Part shown: in pieces, positions 46,716 through 55,662 of the stretch | Layout: each line of letters opens with the position of its first letter | Numbering within the stretch: position 1 is the stretch's first letter | Source of the DNA: Pseudomonadota bacterium | Lineage (GTDB): Bacteria; Pseudomonadota; Alphaproteobacteria; Rhizobiales; Xanthobacteraceae | Assembly (NCBI GenBank): GCA_023422775.1 | Contig: JAFAGM010000131.1 | Coordinates: 1-64,000, forward strand | DNA length: 64,000 nucleotides | Reading direction: 5' to 3' | Position numbers and translations under genes: made by a program | The notes under the pieces: model-generated | The model's database searches: none | What the model was told of the DNA's origin: nothing | Seen by the model: the letters and a program-made list of their open reading frames with translations, nothing else

Positions 46716-47761
46716 AGCACGCCGCTTTCGCCGTGCCGGGCAGCCTCGATACCCCGACCGGCGGCTACGTATACGATCGGCGCATTATCGCTGAACTCCG
46801 GGAATTGGGCTGGGACATCGACGTTCTGAATATCGGCGAGGGATTTCCCTGGCCGAACGAGGCGACCCGGTCGGCCGCACGTTCCGTTCTGCTTGACGTG
46901 CCGGAGGGCCAGCCGATCGTGCTGGACGGCTTGGCGTTGGGCGTGCTGCCCGACGTGGCGGCCGAGCTGGCGCGCACAAACCCGCTGCTCGCGCTGGTTC
47001 ATCACCCACTCGCCCTGGAGTGGGGATTATCTGTCGGCCAGGCCAACGCGCTCCGTCGCAGCGAGCAGGCTGCCCTCGCTGCCGTGCGCGAAGTCGTTGT
47101 CACAAGCCCTGCCACTGCAAAGCTTGTTGCCGCCGATTATGCCGTCCCGATGCGACGCATTGTGGTGGCGAGGCCCGGCAGCGATCCCGCGCCGCGCTCC
47201 GTTGGGAGCCAGAGCCAGACACCGCATCTGCTATCCGTTGGCTCTATCGTTCCCCGCAAAGGGTTTGACGTGCTGGTTGCTGCCCTTGCGGCACTTGCCG
47301 AACTCCCGTGGCGGCTGACGATCGCCGGCGACCTCACGCGCGATCCGAATGAGGCCGCAAAACTTCAGGCCAGGATATCCCAACACCGGCTTGCCGACCG
47401 GATCGAAGTGCTGGGCGCCGTATCGTCCGAGCGGCTTGCCGCGCTCTACAATGACGCCGACCTGTTCGTTCTCGCCTCCCGCTTCGAGGGATATGGAATG
47501 GCCTACACCGAGGCATTGTCGCACGGACTTCCGGTCATCGGAACGACGGGAGGAGCAATCCCGGACACCGTGCCGCATGGCGCTGGCTTGCTGGTGACCG
47601 CCGGCGACGTGACCGCACTGGCCGCAGTGCTGCGCGACGTCATCGCCAATGCCGACCTCCGTTGTCGCCTGTCCGACGCGGCATCGAAGGCTGCGCGGAC
47701 CCTGCCCACCTGGCGGCAATCCGGTGCAATCTTCGCCGCCACGTTGGAGAAGCTAGCATGA
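46709..47761 (+). CDS. GT4-type glycosyltransferase
   Basis: A 350-residue GT-B glycosyltransferase. The N-terminus has TPTGGYVYDRRIIAELRELG, the acceptor-side glycine loop, and the C-terminal donor site has FEGYGMAYTEALSHGLPVIG near residue 265, with the E-x7-E motif. It starts at GTG 46709, or at GTG 46712 which overlaps the preceding stop as GTGA. In this operon it would glycosylate the small-molecule product. Confidence 0.88.
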   Translation: MVKHAAFAVPGSLDTPTGGYVYDRRIIAELRELGWDIDVLNIGEGFPWPNEATRSAARSVLLDVPEGQPIVLDGLALGVLPDVAAELARTNPLLALVHHPLALEWGLSVGQANALRRSEQAALAAVREVVVTSPATAKLVAADYAVPMRRIVVARPGSDPAPRSVGSQSQTPHLLSVGSIVPRKGFDVLVAALAALAELPWRLTIAGDLTRDPNEAAKLQARISQHRLADRIEVLGAVSSERLAALYNDADLFVLASRFEGYGMAYTEALSHGLPVIGTTGGAIPDTVPHGAGLLVTAGDVTALAAVLRDVIANADLRCRLSDAASKAARTLPTWRQSGAIFAATLEKLA

Positions 47762-48567
47762 GCGGCTTCTCGGCGGAATGGCTGGCGTTGCGGGAAAGCT
47801 TTGACCTGCGCGCGCGCAATCCGATCGCGCTCGAGGCAGTGGCCGCCTCGTTCCGATCGCGCGATACGCTGAGCATCGTCGATCTCGCCTGCGGTGCGGG
47901 CTCCACTGTCCGTGCACTTGGCTCCCATCTGCCGGCACGACAGCATTGGGATCTCGTGGACAACGACCCTCGCCTGCTGGCGGTGGCATGCAGCCGAAAA
48001 TTCAGCGACGATGTCACACTGAATGCCGTTCAGCTCGATCTTAGCAGCAATTTCGCGGTGGCACTCGACGGCACGAAAGACCTGATCACGGTCTCCGCCC
48101 TGCTCGATCTCGCCTCCGAAGACTGGCTCGACCGCTTTGCCCGCCATGTCGCCGCGCACGCATTGTGCGTCTACGCCGCGCTGACCTATGACGGCCGCAT
48201 CGAGCTATCCCCGGCTGATCCGTTTGATGCCGCCATCACGTCGGCGGTGAATGCGCATCAGCGCACCGACAAGGGCTTTGGGCCGGCGCTTGGCCCCTCG
48301 GCTGCAACTGCAGCCATCTCCAAATTCAGGGCGCTGGGCTACGCAATCGTGCACGGCGACTCCGATTGGAGGATCGAAACCGCCGACCAGGAAATCCAGC
48401 AGGAATTGCTTGCCGGTTGGGCGGGCGCGGCCAGCGAAGTCAATTCGCTGCCCCGTCCCGACATCGACAACTGGCTGGCGCGACGGAGAAGCGCCGTCGA
48501 GGCACGCGCTTCAACGATGCGCGTAGGTCACGTCGACTTCTTTGCCACGCCGAGCGTCACGCGCTGA
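47758..48567 (+). CDS. Class I SAM-dependent methyltransferase
   Basis: A 269-residue methyltransferase. Motif I is IVDLACGAGSTVRALG near residue 40, followed by WDLVDNDPRLLAVA, the acidic ribose-binding strand. It starts with ATGA overlapping the GT4 gene, behind GGAGAAGC. The last 40 bp overlap the convergent RibD-type gene. The conserved DLITVSALLDLAS segment suggests a small-molecule or sugar target. Confidence 0.87.
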   Translation: MSGFSAEWLALRESFDLRARNPIALEAVAASFRSRDTLSIVDLACGAGSTVRALGSHLPARQHWDLVDNDPRLLAVACSRKFSDDVTLNAVQLDLSSNFAVALDGTKDLITVSALLDLASEDWLDRFARHVAAHALCVYAALTYDGRIELSPADPFDAAITSAVNAHQRTDKGFGPALGPSAATAAISKFRALGYAIVHGDSDWRIETADQEIQQELLAGWAGAASEVNSLPRPDIDNWLARRRSAVEARASTMRVGHVDFFATPSVTR

Positions 48568-49355
48568 GCTGAAAGATCGCAATCGAACAGCACATCGTCT
48601 TCGATCCTGTGCAACCGCACCGGCATGCGCCGGGCTTGGTCGGCACGATCGAGCGGCGGCAGCTCGATGCCAGGACCTCCGGCACCCAACATGACAGGCG
48701 CGACGGTCACATGCAGGCGATCGAGACACCGGGCTGCGATGAACCGCGACACGGTGTCAGCGCCGCCCTCGATCAGCATGCGCCGCATCCCCGCCCGCTT
48801 CAGCGCAGCCGCGATAGCACACGGGGCAATGTTTCCGTCCTCCGCGGGCAGGGTGATGATCTCGACGCCGGGAGGCGGCGCGGCAGTTGAGCCTTCTGTC
48901 GTGATCAGCAGACGGCGAGCGCCGTCCTCGGCAAACAATTTCGCGTTGGCGCCGAGGCGCCCCTTCGGATCGATGACGGCACGCGCAGGCTGAGGACCGG
49001 CGACATGTCTGACGGTCAGTTGCGGGTCATCAGCCAGCGCCGTTCCAACGCCGACCACGACAATGTCGACCAGCGCGCGCAGCCGGTGCAGATGCTCGAT
49101 GCCGGCTGGACAGTTGATGTACTTGGAATGACCGGTAGCCGTCGCGACCCGACCGTCGAGCGACTGGCCGACCTGCCCCACGATCACCAGATCGTCCACG
49201 ATCCCGCTCCGCAACGGCCCGAACAGATCCGCCCAGGCTTGCGGCAGGTGTTGCTGTCCTGTACGAAAAAGCTCGACAAAGTCCTCCCACGTATCGGGAG
49301 AAGCAAACTTTCGGGTGGGGAAGCTGCCGAGCTGCACGGTAAATTCGGTTCTCAC
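48528..49355 (-). CDS. RibD C-terminal-domain (dihydrofolate-reductase-like) reductase
   Basis: A 275-residue NADPH reductase of the RibD_C family, which reduces pyrimidine or pterin-like substrates. Motifs are GQVGQSLDGRVATATGHSKY near residue 60, LVDIVVVGVGTALADDPQLT near 93 and LIEGGADTVSRFIAARCLD near 195. The deaminase half of RibD is absent; an N-terminal segment of about 50 residues precedes the fold. It converges with the methyltransferase gene, 40-bp overlap. Together with a PTPS-fold protein it points to pteridine or flavin-type chemistry. Confidence 0.87.
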   Translation of the reverse strand: MRTEFTVQLGSFPTRKFASPDTWEDFVELFRTGQQHLPQAWADLFGPLRSGIVDDLVIVGQVGQSLDGRVATATGHSKYINCPAGIEHLHRLRALVDIVVVGVGTALADDPQLTVRHVAGPQPARAVIDPKGRLGANAKLFAEDGARRLLITTEGSTAAPPPGVEIITLPAEDGNIAPCAIAAALKRAGMRRMLIEGGADTVSRFIAARCLDRLHVTVAPVMLGAGGPGIELPPLDRADQARRMPVRLHRIEDDVLFDCDLSAQRVTLGVAKKST

Positions 49356-49509
49356 GAGTTATAAACGCTACTATCGGCCACTCGATCCCAAAAATCCATC
49401 TGATTCCTGACGGAATGATCTCGGAGTTTCGGTGTTCTACGAACGCGCCCAAAAGAGATGCCCCCACTCGCGTTGAGCCGTATCATGCCTTGTGCGGACA
49501 GTCGTTGAC

Positions 49510-50961
49510 ATGCCCAGCCCCAGCCGGGCACTGCGCCTCGATAGTCGTTCGCTCCGGTTTCTGATCGTTGGAGCCGGTCTGTGCTGGTCCATCGCATTCC
49601 CCATCATCGCACTTTCCTGCCGGCTCGAACTCTATGGCGACGGCGCGATGTTCTCCTACGCGGTCGCGGTTCGCGATGTCTGGGCCTTCCATTGGCATAA
49701 CATCTCCGGCCGAATATCCGTCTTTCTGTTGACGCTCTGGCCGGCCGAGGCGCTTGTTCGAATGACCGGCAATCCCTGGGCCGGCATCATCCTTTATGGG
49801 CTGCTCTTCTATATTTCGCCGCTGGCAGGACTGGCCGTGACCTACGCAGCCGACCGCTCGCCGGGCCGCCTCATCTTTGTCTATGCTTGCGGCTCGACGG
49901 CGCTGCTGTGCCCGCTGGTCTTCGGCTTCCCCACGGAGATGTGGCTCGCCCACGCGATATTCTGGCCGGCGTTGGCGCTGGGCCACGATGCGAAGCCGAC
50001 CCGCGCCGGCGCCTTGCTGGTTTTCAACGCGTGGCTCCTGCTGGCCTTCACACACGAAGGAGCCCTGGTGTTGCTTCTCGTCATCGTCGCAACGCTGGCG
50101 CCGCACGGCTTCCGGAGCCCCGCCTTCGTGCGTGGTGCGATCAGCCTGACAATCATTGTGGCGTTGGCGGTGGCGGCGAAGATTGTCGCCCCTCCTGACG
50201 ATTACTACGCTGACGCTTTCCTGCGGGCAGCACTGCACTTCTTCGATCCCGGCATATTCAAGGTGGAAGTCGTCCTGGTATTGCTGGCGACGGTCACGGC
50301 CTACGGCGCAATCGTGATAATGTTGTCGACATGGCTGCCGAGATGGACGTGCATCTGCGCTCTGGGACTATTGTCCGGGTTGCTGTCCATCTACTGGCTG
50401 CATTTCGATCATTTCGTCCATGCGAGCAGCCGCTACTATTTGCGAACCGCGCTGGTCATCGCCACCCCCCTTCTCGGCATACTGGCAGCCCTGGCAGCCT
50501 TGATCAGAGAAGGCATCATCGTCCTCGATCGGCCGGCGAGGCTGCGGCACGTCCTGCTCTCTCCCAGTAGCAGAATACGCTGCGCCGTCGCGTCGCTCTT
50601 CCTCCTGGTGACCATCATCCATGCGATCGAAACCGGAAAATTCGTCGCGTCGTGGAACGATTACCGCAACGCAATCGCGGTGCTGGCGATGAGTACGGAG
50701 TCTGACCCGGCGCTCGGCAATCCGCGCTTCGTCTCGGCCGAGCGGATCTCGTCTGCTCTCGCTCCCCTGTCGTGGTTCTCGACCATCCCTTATCTGTCAA
50801 TCATTCTCTCGAATTTCTCGCCAAATCGGCTGGTCATCGATCCCACCGGAAATTACTTCTGGCTATCCTGCGAAACGGCAACAAGGAACAGGGATGCAGA
50901 ACTCGCTATTCCGGTGCAGACCCGCGAACTGGTCCGGATCCATTCATGCCTGCACCGATAG
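49510..50961 (+). CDS. Polytopic membrane protein of unknown function
   Basis: A 483-residue protein with about ten hydrophobic helices. The segment LYGDGAMFSYAVAVRDVWAFHWH near residue 40 lies in a periplasmic-side loop after the first helix, which again recalls GT-C glycosyltransferase architecture, but no family was identified. GTG 49492 is an alternative start; neither has a clear ribosome binding site. It overlaps the HAD gene by 16 bp. Confidence 0.75.
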   Translation: MPSPSRALRLDSRSLRFLIVGAGLCWSIAFPIIALSCRLELYGDGAMFSYAVAVRDVWAFHWHNISGRISVFLLTLWPAEALVRMTGNPWAGIILYGLLFYISPLAGLAVTYAADRSPGRLIFVYACGSTALLCPLVFGFPTEMWLAHAIFWPALALGHDAKPTRAGALLVFNAWLLLAFTHEGALVLLLVIVATLAPHGFRSPAFVRGAISLTIIVALAVAAKIVAPPDDYYADAFLRAALHFFDPGIFKVEVVLVLLATVTAYGAIVIMLSTWLPRWTCICALGLLSGLLSIYWLHFDHFVHASSRYYLRTALVIATPLLGILAALAALIREGIIVLDRPARLRHVLLSPSSRIRCAVASLFLLVTIIHAIETGKFVASWNDYRNAIAVLAMSTESDPALGNPRFVSAERISSALAPLSWFSTIPYLSIILSNFSPNRLVIDPTGNYFWLSCETATRNRDAELAIPVQTRELVRIHSCLHR

Positions 50962-51656
50962 ACGAGAGACAGCACCGCATCTTTGAGGGAAAGCCTTTGA
51001 AGCTGATCATATTCGATTTCGACGGCACGCTGGTCGACAGCCGCGCGCTCATTCTGGAGAGCCACCGAATCGTATTCTCCGAATTCCGGTTGCCTGCTCC
51101 GTCGCCCGCCGACAGTCTTGCATTGGTCGGAAAATCGCTCGATGTCCTCTTGACCCAGCTCGCTGGCCCGGAGGCTCCCATTCTCGATATGGTCAGGGCC
51201 TATGATCTCCTGCTGCCGCAACTGAGAGCGGACTCCGCATTTGCCGAAAAGCCGTTTGACGGAGTTGGCGACCTTCTGTCCGAGTTGAGCACAGCTTCGG
51301 ACACTGTTCTGGCTCTCGCCACCGGGCACAGGACGGATACGATCGCTCCGGCGCTGGAGGAGCTGCGATGGACAGGCTTTTTCAGGACCATTCAAGCGGC
51401 GGACACGGCGCCTTCCAAGCCGCATCCCGCGATGCTGTTTCAAGCGCTCGCGGCTGCAGGGGTGACGCCCGGGAACGCAATATTCATCGGCGATACCACC
51501 TTCGACATGGAGATGGCCCAGGCAGCACAATTGCGGTCGATCGGCGTCGGCTGGGGATATCATCGAACAGAGCGGCTGCTGGCAGCCGGCGCACATCGCA
51601 TCGCCCAATCCGTTGACCAGCTAAGAGACTGTATTCGATCTGCCATGGGCGAGTGA
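50946..51656 (+). CDS. HAD-superfamily phosphatase (phosphoglycolate-phosphatase-like)
   Basis: A 236-residue HAD hydrolase. Motif I is IIFDFDGTLVDS near residue 20, motif II includes LATGHRTD, motif III KPHPAML, and motif IV GDTTFDMEMAQAA near 180. The cap is helical, as in Gph-type enzymes. The ATG at 50946 overlaps the end of the previous gene; TTG at 50997 has a good ribosome binding site (GAGGGAAA) and would start KLIIFDFD, so it is an attractive alternative. Substrate unknown. Confidence 0.88.
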   Translation: MPAPIDERQHRIFEGKPLKLIIFDFDGTLVDSRALILESHRIVFSEFRLPAPSPADSLALVGKSLDVLLTQLAGPEAPILDMVRAYDLLLPQLRADSAFAEKPFDGVGDLLSELSTASDTVLALATGHRTDTIAPALEELRWTGFFRTIQAADTAPSKPHPAMLFQALAAAGVTPGNAIFIGDTTFDMEMAQAAQLRSIGVGWGYHRTERLLAAGAHRIAQSVDQLRDCIRSAMGE

Positions 51657-51862
51657 TCCGGCTGGGTCGCCCCAAGTCGCCGCGACTGCGCCGTGCCGCA
51701 TCGTCTCCGGTGTAACCCGTGTCTCCGGATCGGGATCGGATCATCAGGCGGGAGTTCTTGATACGAAGCAGCGGCTCATTGATCGGATCGATGTATTTTC
51801 CTGCCGGCGAAACCGGCATATGGTCACCCTCACAAAACAATAATGATTTTTGGGGGGACCAA

Positions 51863-52837
51863 ATGGCAAAGCAACTGATGGCGGCCGCTGTTCTTCTGGC
51901 GTTGGCGGGATGGGCCGGCGGCGCACAGGCCCAGGACTATCCCGCGAGAACGGCCACGATCATCGTTCCGTTCGCGGCCGGCGGGCCGGCGGATATCACG
52001 GGAAGACTCGTCGCTGACATCTTCACCCGCTACCTGGGTCAGAGATTTGTGGTGGAGAATGTCGCAGGTGGCGGCGGCACGACAGGAGCGCTTCGTGCCG
52101 CCCGCGCGACGGCCGACGGATACACGATCCTGTCCGGCCACCTCGGCACCAACGCGCTGGCGCCGGCGTTCTATCCGAACCTGGGCTACGATCCGCAAAA
52201 GGACTTCCAGCCGATTGGACTGACGGCCGAATATCCGGAATTGCTGGTGGTCCGCAAAGACTTTCCCGCCAATAACTTCAAGGAGTTCGTCGCATACGCG
52301 AAATCCAATCCGGACAAGCTCAATGTCGGGCACGCCGGGCTCGGCTCGGTCTCCTATATCGGCTGTCTGCTTCTTCATTCGGCGCTCGGCATCAAGCCGA
52401 CGATGATCCCATTCACCGGCACCGCCCCGGTGCTGAACGCGATGCTCGGAGGCCAGGTCGACTATGAGTGCGATCCCGTGCTCGGAACGTTGAGCCAGGT
52501 GCGGGCAGGCAACGTCAAGGCGCTGGCGATCGCCGCCAAGAAACGCAGCCCATTGCTGCCCGACGTGCCGACCTCCCACGAGCAGGGCCTGCCCGAATTC
52601 GACATTGCGCCGTTTTACGCGGTGTTCGTGCCGAGCGGAACGCCACAGGCAGTGGTCGACAAGCTCGCAGACGCTCTCGGCAAGGGGCTCAACGAGGAGG
52701 CCGTACAAAAGCGGTTGGCCGAACTCGGCGCCGATCCCGTGGAGCCGGAGCGGCGCGGGCCGAAGGCCCTCGCCGATCTGGTCAAAAGCGAAACCGCGCG
52801 ACTGATGCCGATCCTAAGAGCGGCGGCCGAAAAATAG
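51863..52837 (+). CDS. Tripartite tricarboxylate transporter binding protein (TctC/Bug family)
   Basis: A 324-residue periplasmic binding protein of the Bug family. The ATG at 51863 follows GGGGGGACC, and the signal peptide is MAKQLMAAAVLLALAG to AQAQD. The mature start YPARTATIIVPFAAGGPADITGR is the family signature, as is VVENVAGGGGTTGA. TctA/TctB permease genes are not adjacent. It is convergent with the lactonase-type gene and may bind the carboxylate handled by the second catabolic locus. Confidence 0.92.
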   Translation: MAKQLMAAAVLLALAGWAGGAQAQDYPARTATIIVPFAAGGPADITGRLVADIFTRYLGQRFVVENVAGGGGTTGALRAARATADGYTILSGHLGTNALAPAFYPNLGYDPQKDFQPIGLTAEYPELLVVRKDFPANNFKEFVAYAKSNPDKLNVGHAGLGSVSYIGCLLLHSALGIKPTMIPFTGTAPVLNAMLGGQVDYECDPVLGTLSQVRAGNVKALAIAAKKRSPLLPDVPTSHEQGLPEFDIAPFYAVFVPSGTPQAVVDKLADALGKGLNEEAVQKRLAELGADPVEPERRGPKALADLVKSETARLMPILRAAAEK

Positions 52838-52856
52838 GCGCACGACGTCCGTCGAT

Positions 52857-53690
52857 CTAATGCCCCGACGCATAGTCAGCGCGAACGGGCGCGGCACCGG
52901 ATGGCGGCACGTCGAGGCGCACGGCGATGCCTTCCAGTTGCGGGCCTGGAGCTGGATATAGCTTCATGACGAGAGGATCATGCCCCGGCACGATATGGCT
53001 CTCGTCCGGTGCAAGCGCCCGCAGCTTCTCGAACCCCTCCAGCATTTCGCCGATATGGAAGGAGGTCGTGAACGGACGCTCGCTCGCCATGTTCTCGTAG
53101 AAATGGCTGACATCGGAGGCGAGCACGACGAATCCGCGGCGGGTTCGGACGCGAACGAACTGAAGCCCGGCGGAATGTCCCCCGGCCGCATGGATCGTGA
53201 GCCCGGGCGCGATTTCGGCGTCGCCATCGTAGAACAGCACCCGGCGCGCATAGTTCAGCCGCACGATGCCGCAGACGTCCTCGACCTCGAATGAATGCGA
53301 CAGCCTCGGATATCGCATGAAGCGTCCGGCGGCATATGCCAGTTCGCGCTCCTGCAGATGAAATCGCGCTTTCGGGAACCGGTCGAAGTTCCCGACATGG
53401 TCGTAGTGCAGATGCGTGAGGATGACATCCTCGACCTCGTTCGGATCGATGCCGAACGCGCCGAGCGTCTCCACCGGACAACGCAGAAACGTCCGCTTTC
53501 GCTTCCTTGATACTTCCGCATTGAACCCGGTATCGACGACAAAAGTACGGCCTCCGCCTTTAGCCACCCACATGAAATAGTCCATTGGCATCGGACCATC
53601 ATGCGGATCGCCGCCGATGAAATGCTCGCTGCGCCGCGCCTCGCGCGTGGCATAGCGGATGGCGAAGAGCTCGTACTCCTGCTCGGCCAT
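52857..53690 (-). CDS. Metallo-beta-lactamase-fold lactonase-like hydrolase
   Basis: A 277-residue metallo-beta-lactamase protein. The dimetal motif THLHYDHVGN near residue 92 is HxHxDH, with a later histidine in AAGGHSAGLQ, an aspartate in LASDVSHFYENM and HIVPGHDP. This is the N-acyl-homoserine-lactonase-like subgroup, but context suggests hydrolysis of a pathway lactone or ester. It is the last gene of the operon starting at 55483, 24 bp after the next gene upstream. Confidence 0.88.
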   Translation of the reverse strand: MAEQEYELFAIRYATREARRSEHFIGGDPHDGPMPMDYFMWVAKGGGRTFVVDTGFNAEVSRKRKRTFLRCPVETLGAFGIDPNEVEDVILTHLHYDHVGNFDRFPKARFHLQERELAYAAGRFMRYPRLSHSFEVEDVCGIVRLNYARRVLFYDGDAEIAPGLTIHAAGGHSAGLQFVRVRTRRGFVVLASDVSHFYENMASERPFTTSFHIGEMLEGFEKLRALAPDESHIVPGHDPLVMKLYPAPGPQLEGIAVRLDVPPSGAAPVRADYASGH

Positions 53691-53714
53691 GCTATTCTCC
53701 GAAGCGGCGCGCCA

Positions 53715-54092
53715 TTACTTTGCGTCGACTTCGTTGAACGCCTCGCGCGCGTTTCGGAACGCGTCTATCCCTGAGGGAATGCCGCAATACACCGCGACCT
53801 GCAGCAGGATTTCCTTGATCTCGTCCTTGGTGACGCCGTTCTTCAGCGCACCCTTGACGTGAAGCTTCAATTCATGGGGACGCCCCAGCGCACCGAGCAT
53901 GGCCAGGTTGACGATGCTGCGGGTGCGGCGATCCAACCCTGGCCGCGTCCACAACGCGCCCCAGCAGAACTCGGTCGACCACTCCGCCATCGTCCGGGTG
54001 AATTCGTCAGCGCCCGCAATGGACTTGTTGACGTAGTCTTCGCCGAGCACTTCCTTGCGGACTTTCAATCCCTTGTCGAACAACTCAGTCAT
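53715..54092 (-). CDS. Carboxymuconolactone-decarboxylase family protein (PcaC-like)
   Basis: A 125-residue CMD-family protein. The fold core LWTRPGLDRRTRSIVNLAML near residue 48 and HELKLHVKGALKNGVTKDEI near 75 are typical of PcaC. The start is one of two adjacent ATGs (54095 or 54092) after AAAGGAACC; the second gives better spacing. It may decarboxylate a lactone, consistent with the lactonase-like partner downstream. Confidence 0.87.
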   Translation of the reverse strand: MTELFDKGLKVRKEVLGEDYVNKSIAGADEFTRTMAEWSTEFCWGALWTRPGLDRRTRSIVNLAMLGALGRPHELKLHVKGALKNGVTKDEIKEILLQVAVYCGIPSGIDAFRNAREAFNEVDAK

Positions 54093-54139
54093 CATGGTTC
54101 CTTTCGTTGATTGAGTACGGTTTATCGAGGCAGCTTGGC

Positions 54140-55483
54140 TCAACCATGCGCCTTCATCAAGCCAGAGACGTCAGCAAGCGTATCGAGACGCCAGACATTG
54201 TCGATGACGCGATCTATATCCCAATCGCTTCCGCCCAGCCGCGCGCATTCGCGCAGTTTTGCTTCGATGTCGCGATCGGAGAGCGGGTCGGCAAGACTGC
54301 CCTTCGCAGCCATCACGATCTCGCTGAAGGTCTCTCCCGAGGTCAGCCGGATCGTGACGCGCGCGGCGCCATCGGCAAGCGAGGCGTCGAGCACCGCCCT
54401 GACCCTCTGGCGCAACGCCACGATGTCCGGCCGGAATACGGTCGCGTCCTCGAACTCGGGAACACCGGCCTTGCCCAGCAGCAGCGCGCAGGCAGCGCAA
54501 TGATGGATGCTGACGCGCGCATCACGCTCGTTGCAAACCAGGCGGTCGCCGCGCGCCAGCAGAAGCGCCGAGCCTTGCACCGTAATCGACGCGACCTGGT
54601 CGATGCGTCGGTTCAGCCCATCCCGCAAATTGAAGCAGGCGTCGATCACGGCATGAAAAACGATGCCTGCCGGATAGGGCTTGTAGGTATTCTTCGCGAT
54701 CTCCCAGGTCTTGCCGAGATTGCCGATGAGGCGCCCGATGTCCGGCTCGTCGCCCATGGCGCGGCCCCAGCCGAGTGGTCCTTCGATGGCCCGAGGCGAA
54801 GCTGAATAGCCTTCGGCAGCAAGCAATGCCGCAAACAGGCCGTTGCGCGCCGCATTGCCGACGCTGACATTCTTGGCGGCGCTCGGAAGATTCTCGACGA
54901 TCCCCGCCGACTGGCTGGCCGCAATTCCGATCGCATTTGCGATCTGGCCTGCCGAAAGCCCGAGGAGCCAGCCGCAGGCCGCGGCGGCGCCGAATACGCC
55001 GCAGGTCGACGTGATATGCCACCCGCGCGCATAGTGTCCGGGGGACACCGCGTTGCCGACGCGGCATTCCACCTCCACACCGAGAATGAATGCCGTCAGA
55101 ACGGCTTGCCCCGAAAACCCGCGCGCCTGCGACAAGGCCAGCACCGGCGCCGCGACCGGTGCCGCCGGGTGAATGATCGTATCGAGATGGGTATCGTCGA
55201 AATCAAGCAGATTGGCGGAGATGGCGTTGACGAATGCCGCACCCATCGCATCGAGCCGCTCCGGACGTCCGATCACCGCGGATGTCGCAGCCCCGCTGAA
55301 CGGCTGCAACGCCCGCAACGCACCGGTAACGGCAGGGTCGTTCGCCGAACCCAGCGCCGTCGCAAGGAAATTCAGGATCGAGCGTTTCGCCTCGTGACTT
55401 TGCGCCTCGACATTCGCCCACGCCGTGCCGGCAACGAAATTGGCGAGCGTTGCGCCGGCGCCTTGCGCTTCATCATGCCGCAC
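54140..55483 (-). CDS. MmgE/PrpD family protein, copy 1
   Basis: A 447-residue protein of the MmgE/PrpD family, which includes 2-methylcitrate dehydratase and other dehydratases or cis-aconitate-type enzymes. Motifs are NLLDFDDTHLDTIIHPAAPV near residue 90, the dense helical VGNAARNGLFAALLAAEGYSA near 208, and KPYPAGIVFHAVIDACFNLRD. It heads the leftward operon and is divergent to 55663. It shares the family but only partial motif similarity with the copy at 56586. Confidence 0.9.
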   Translation of the reverse strand: MRHDEAQGAGATLANFVAGTAWANVEAQSHEAKRSILNFLATALGSANDPAVTGALRALQPFSGAATSAVIGRPERLDAMGAAFVNAISANLLDFDDTHLDTIIHPAAPVAAPVLALSQARGFSGQAVLTAFILGVEVECRVGNAVSPGHYARGWHITSTCGVFGAAAACGWLLGLSAGQIANAIGIAASQSAGIVENLPSAAKNVSVGNAARNGLFAALLAAEGYSASPRAIEGPLGWGRAMGDEPDIGRLIGNLGKTWEIAKNTYKPYPAGIVFHAVIDACFNLRDGLNRRIDQVASITVQGSALLLARGDRLVCNERDARVSIHHCAACALLLGKAGVPEFEDATVFRPDIVALRQRVRAVLDASLADGAARVTIRLTSGETFSEIVMAAKGSLADPLSDRDIEAKLRECARLGGSDWDIDRVIDNVWRLDTLADVSGLMKAHG

Positions 55484-55561
55484 TGAGCGAATCCTCGAAC
55501 CCTGCTTTTCCGGACCCTATTCCGCCGCACCGCGGTCTGTCGACAATAATCTTATGCTTGA

Positions 55562-55580
55562 CAGATTGACTGACAATCTG
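55562..55580. promoter_or_regulatory. Candidate operator in the divergent promoter of the second locus
   Basis: A perfect inverted repeat CAGATTG actga CAATCTG. It overlaps TTGACA (55558-55563), a plausible rightward -35 box. Read on the minus strand, TTGTCA, a 16-nt gap and TAAGAT make a leftward promoter over the same element. It lies between divergent starts 55483 and 55663. No regulator gene lies beside it in this window. Confidence 0.6.
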
Positions 55581-55662
55581 GAAATTCGACGAAATGCGAT
55601 CAGGGATCCCCTGTCGTAACAACGAAGGCCCGCCTCGAGGCGGAGCGACAGGGAGTGAGACG

